Assembly (NCBI GenBank): GCA_900109895.1
Contig: FOBR01000015.1
Span: 1 to 64,000, forward strand
Origin: a bacterium A37T11
GTDB taxonomy: Bacteria; Bacteroidota; Bacteroidia; Sphingobacteriales; Sphingobacteriaceae
Reading direction: 5' to 3'
DNA: 64,000 nucleotides
A program made the position numbers and the translations under genes. This document shows, piece by piece, positions 60,710 to 64,000 of the stretch (its first letter is position 1; every line of letters begins with the position of its first letter). The notes beneath the pieces were generated by a model that had not been told where the DNA came from, did not search any database, and was given only the letters and a program-made list of their open reading frames with translations.

Positions 60710-61480
60710 ATGAACCGTATCAACAAACTATTTGCTAATAAAGAGAAAAAAAATATTCTTTCAATTTACTTTACGGCCGGTTATCCCGAGCTTGACAGTA
60801 CGGTAAAAATTGCCGAAGCGCTGGAAAAGGCTGGGGCGGATTTTCTGGAAATTGGCTTTCCGTATTCAGATCCGGTAGCTGATGGCCCGGTCATTCAGCA
60901 CAGTTCTGAAGAAGCCCTAAAAAATGGCATGACGCTGGAAGTATTGTTTAAGCAATTGGCCGGCCTTCGCGAAAAAGTACAAATACCCGTTTTACTGATG
61001 GGTTATGTAAATCCCGTATTGCAGTATGGCGTTGAACGCTTTTGCCAGGATTGTGAAAAAGTCGGTATTGATGGGGTCATTGTCCCGGATCTTCCCCTTT
61101 CTGAGTATGAAGAGTTTTATCAGGGTACCTTCGCTAAACACCAGCTTAGCAATATTTTTCTGGTCACGCCACAAACAGCCGATGACCGCATCCGTAAGAT
61201 CGATAAGCTTAGCACTGGTTTTATCTACCTGCTGTCATCCTCGGCCACCACGGGCAAAAACCTGCAAATATCAGAAAGTGTCAGTGAATATTTCGCCCGC
61301 ATACGGGAAATGAACCTTAACAATCCGATCGTTATTGGTTTTGGGATTCATGATAAGACTACTTTTGACCAAACCCTTAATTATGCTGATGGGGCTATCG
61401 TGGGTAGTGCATTTGTACGGTTACTTGCCGAAGAAAACTTCCTGGAACAGATACTGCCCTTTGTGCAACAGTTTAAATAG
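60710..61480 (+). CDS. trpA: Tryptophan synthase alpha chain
   Basis: A 256-residue TIM-barrel that splits indole-3-glycerol phosphate and passes indole to TrpB. LEIGFPYSDPVADGPVIQ contains the catalytic Glu and Asp, and GVIVPDLPLSEYEEF and FGIHDKTTF support the call. The active-site residues appear intact. Unlike the close-packed trpF-trpB, it is separated from trpB by a structured segment, so its expression may be set separately. Confidence 0.95.
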   Translation: MNRINKLFANKEKKNILSIYFTAGYPELDSTVKIAEALEKAGADFLEIGFPYSDPVADGPVIQHSSEEALKNGMTLEVLFKQLAGLREKVQIPVLLMGYVNPVLQYGVERFCQDCEKVGIDGVIVPDLPLSEYEEFYQGTFAKHQLSNIFLVTPQTADDRIRKIDKLSTGFIYLLSSSATTGKNLQISESVSEYFARIREMNLNNPIVIGFGIHDKTTFDQTLNYADGAIVGSAFVRLLAEENFLEQILPFVQQFK

Positions 61481-61539
61481 TTTCCGTAAGGCATATTTTT
61501 TGCGTACCTTTATAACTGAATGACATATGGATCTGTAAA

Positions 61540-64000
61540 ATGCCTGAAATTTTAAAAGTTTCTTCTGGTAGTGTACGCAGGAAGGTCATATTTGTGTTCC
61601 TTTGCTGCTTAGGCGCGCTGATTTTGGCATGGCTGACCAGCAGAGTGGCTTTTCGCGCTATTATGGACACGGTAGATAACATTTCTACCCCTAATGAAAA
61701 ATTAGGTTTAGTCAGTAAAATAAGCCGTGACATTATGCAGCTTGACCAGCTGCAGCGTTCACAGGCTATTTTGAATGCGGGTTCATCATACAAGAATTTT
61801 GCCAAGGAATCAAAGGCAATTTCGGCATCGCTGGATACTCTAAAAAAGCTTTATACAGGTAGTAGCCTTCAGGTAAAACGTCTGGATTCTATTAACAACT
61901 TATTAAAGCGCCGCGACAGGCTTTTTAATGAATATATTAAGGTTAGGGACAGGCTGGTGAACGGCGACGAATTCTCCAGTCAGCTGCAATCATTGGATAG
62001 TTTGTTTTTTGTGCCCGACACCACCGTAAGGACAACAGAAAAAAAAACCAGCTCCACTACCTTTAACGGAAATGACGAGATCCCGAAGAAAGACGATCGC
62101 GGATTTTTTGCAAAACTTTTTGGTTCGCGGAAGAAAACAGAATTACTCCCAGAGCGGCAAACCGTAAAGGAAGAGGTCAATGTGATCATAGATAGTATTG
62201 CCAAATCATTACCCGATAGTATAAAAAATCGTATAGATAGTACGCTGGCCCTCATACGTGAAAATCAACGCAAGCAAAGTGAAATATTTACATCAAGGGA
62301 AATTGAGCTTACAATAGCAGGAAATACGCTGATCAGTAGTATGCTCAACATTTTGCAAAGTGTCGAAAACGAGGCTATGCAACAAATGCAGGCTGATAAT
62401 CAGGGTGCCCGCCAGGTGGTTAATGACAGTGTGTTGCGTATTGGCATCATCATTATTAGTTTCCTGCTTATTATGTCTGTACTCATTTACCTCATCTTGG
62501 CCGATATAAGGAAAAGTAATGCTTACCGGTTGGCTCTTGAACAAGCCAAGGAAGAAGCTGAATATCATAGTGCGGCCAAACAACGTTTTCTTTCGAATAT
62601 GAGCCATGAATTGCGGACGCCCCTTCAATCCATTATAGGCTATACCGAGCAAATGAAAACCGAATCCCGGACGGATCCGAATAAATTGGAAATTGTTTAT
62701 CAGTCTTCTGAACATCTTTTACAGATTGTCAATGAGATTCTGGACTATAACCGGATCACATCGGGGAAGATTGTGCTGAATAATCAGCCTTTTTATTTAG
62801 GGGAGCTGGTGGATGAAGTATTGCTGGCCATGCGGCCGCAGGCAGAGAAAAAGAAATTAGTGCTCGAAAAAAATATCCGTATTCATGGAGCGGGGTATTA
62901 TAAGAGCGATGCTTTCCGGATTAAACAAATTCTATTTAACCTGTTGAGTAATGCAATTAAATTTACCGATGAAGGAAAAGTAACTCTGAATATCGGCACG
63001 GCATTGTATGGCAACACGGCGCGGCTAAGTGTTTTGGTAAAGGATACGGGTAAGGGCATCCAGGAAGCTGATATGGAGCGCATCTTCAACGAATTTGAGC
63101 AGGCCTCTCATGCTAATTCAGGCTATCATTTTGGAAGTGGTTTAGGTCTTAGCATTGTGAGGACCATTTGCGAGACGATGGGTGGCAGTATTGAGGCTAA
63201 GAGTAAACCAGGAAAAGGTTCAAGCTTTTTCGTCAATTTGCCGTTGGAAACCATTGATCCGGCAATTCAATTGGTGGAGGAAAAGGATTTGAAGATATCA
63301 AAAGGGTTTGATGGTGTTGTTTGGATTGTGGATGACGATGCATTTATTTTATCGTTATGCCATACCATACTTGAAAAGCATGGTATTGAGCACCATTGCT
63401 TTTCTTCGCCTGAAGAAGTACTGAAAGTACCTGTTGATGCGTCATTAAAAGTTATTTTAATGGATATGCGCATGCCAGGAATGTCTGGGGAAGAGTTGCA
63501 AAAAGCGATGCGTAATCGCATTGATCAGTATGTGCGTATTTTTGCTTTCACTGCGCAGGTATTGCCCGAAGAACAGGAGAACCTGCTTGCGATGGGTTTT
63601 GACGGCTTATTGCTAAAACCCTTTAAGGAAAGTGGCTTGTTGCAGGTACTGGGTATTCAAAAAAGTCCGGAGTTCAAAAAAGACGCACCAGCAGCCGACC
63701 TTTCTAAACTCCGCAAGCTTACATTTCACAACGAACAACAGTTCCGAAACATCATCCAATTATATATTCAGGATACCCGGTCTGATATGGATGAACTGGA
63801 TGCAGCCATTTCCAAGGCGGATATGAATTCTATGGCGTTGTTATTTCACCGGATGGCGGGCAGGACGGCACAAATTGGAAATGAAAAAATAGCTTTTCAG
63901 CTTCGAAAGCTTGAAATAGACAGCCGGAATGGTGATATGCCATCATCGGAAATAATAACCGGTTTAAAACAGGATACTAAACAGCTTATTAATTTTCTCA
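61540..64000 (+). CDS. Hybrid sensor histidine kinase/response regulator (partial at window end)
   Basis: A frame from ATG 61540 runs 820 codons to the right edge with no stop. It has two transmembrane helices (about residues 15-33 and 300-322), a 265-residue helical extracytoplasmic region with an unusual charged insert, and a HisKA domain with His356 in SNMSHELRTP. An HATPase domain follows (N471 in NLLSNAIKFT, DTGKGI, GSGLGLSI). A receiver domain has Asp642 in LMDMRMPG. A C-terminal Hpt-like domain has His770 in LLFHRMAGRTAQIG. It can relay phosphate internally. A TACCTTTA box (61505-61512) lies upstream. Ligand and targets are unknown. Confidence 0.9.
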   Translation, partial: MPEILKVSSGSVRRKVIFVFLCCLGALILAWLTSRVAFRAIMDTVDNISTPNEKLGLVSKISRDIMQLDQLQRSQAILNAGSSYKNFAKESKAISASLDTLKKLYTGSSLQVKRLDSINNLLKRRDRLFNEYIKVRDRLVNGDEFSSQLQSLDSLFFVPDTTVRTTEKKTSSTTFNGNDEIPKKDDRGFFAKLFGSRKKTELLPERQTVKEEVNVIIDSIAKSLPDSIKNRIDSTLALIRENQRKQSEIFTSREIELTIAGNTLISSMLNILQSVENEAMQQMQADNQGARQVVNDSVLRIGIIIISFLLIMSVLIYLILADIRKSNAYRLALEQAKEEAEYHSAAKQRFLSNMSHELRTPLQSIIGYTEQMKTESRTDPNKLEIVYQSSEHLLQIVNEILDYNRITSGKIVLNNQPFYLGELVDEVLLAMRPQAEKKKLVLEKNIRIHGAGYYKSDAFRIKQILFNLLSNAIKFTDEGKVTLNIGTALYGNTARLSVLVKDTGKGIQEADMERIFNEFEQASHANSGYHFGSGLGLSIVRTICETMGGSIEAKSKPGKGSSFFVNLPLETIDPAIQLVEEKDLKISKGFDGVVWIVDDDAFILSLCHTILEKHGIEHHCFSSPEEVLKVPVDASLKVILMDMRMPGMSGEELQKAMRNRIDQYVRIFAFTAQVLPEEQENLLAMGFDGLLLKPFKESGLLQVLGIQKSPEFKKDAPAADLSKLRKLTFHNEQQFRNIIQLYIQDTRSDMDELDAAISKADMNSMALLFHRMAGRTAQIGNEKIAFQLRKLEIDSRNGDMPSSEIITGLKQDTKQLINFL

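Overview
The window comes from a member of the Bacteroidota, most likely a Sphingobacteriaceae-type organism (Pedobacter/Mucilaginibacter-like). The evidence is repeated -7 promoter boxes of the form TAnnTTTG (several with a TTTG box about 19-20 bases upstream), the near absence of Shine-Dalgarno sequences, Bacteroidota-typical families (DUF4293, DUF4254, DUF6588-like and DUF6600-like proteins, a GH92 mannosidase, LysS with a C-terminal extension, PD40-OmpA proteins) and tight gene packing. The region looks chromosomal and mostly housekeeping. I see no insertion sequence, integrase, phage gene or CRISPR array.

Layout. 0-8.5 kb: end of an upstream gene, a secreted beta-rich protein, tRNA-Pro(CGG), a Lys/Ala-rich histone-H1-like protein, an exonuclease/GIY-YIG fusion, a HAD phosphatase, an ECF sigma factor with a membrane-tethered barrel protein, and lysS. 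8.4-16 kb: GH92 mannosidase divergent from a LacI regulator, sucD, truA, DUF4293, a TPR membrane protein, ung and an Lrp regulator. 16-21.3 kb: the sufBCDSE iron-sulfur assembly operon on the minus strand. 21.4-31 kb: pyrF, rho, a heptad-repeat array, pssA-purS, a lone Hpt protein, folK, sppA, DUF4254, a GT9 glycosyltransferase, a SixA-like phosphatase and dprA. 31-42 kb: prpD, an SDR, an mlaE-mlaF pair without an MCE gene, cardiolipin synthase, a cold-shock protein, desaturase, a lysine-rich microprotein, HU, an AI-2E transporter and a beta-helix/PDZ protein. 42-53 kb: an unexplained GC-richer patch, aldo/keto reductase, methyltransferase, a second ECF sigma factor with an anti-sigma/HtrA-like fusion, a Rieske protein, queE, a PD40-OmpA protein, a complete mlaE-mlaF-mlaD operon and a DUF6600 protein. 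53-64 kb: an SGNH hydrolase, clpB, recR, a trp attenuator with trpD-trpF-trpB-trpA, and a hybrid histidine kinase cut by the window end.

The strongest regulatory find is ahead of trpD. A 22-codon leader ORF has two adjacent Trp codons, followed by a 1:2 hairpin, a possible 2:3 antiterminator and a 14-bp GC-rich terminator, which together have the geometry of classical transcription attenuation. The trp operon lacks trpE, trpG and trpC here. A heptad repeat sits between trpD and trpF, and a separate structured segment precedes trpA. Other notable points are promoters placed 3-7 bases from start codons (possible leaderless mRNAs), two unusual ECF/anti-sigma modules, two Mla-type lipid-transport loci and a paired dyad between clpB and recR. 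All family names come from reading the sequence; no database search was run.
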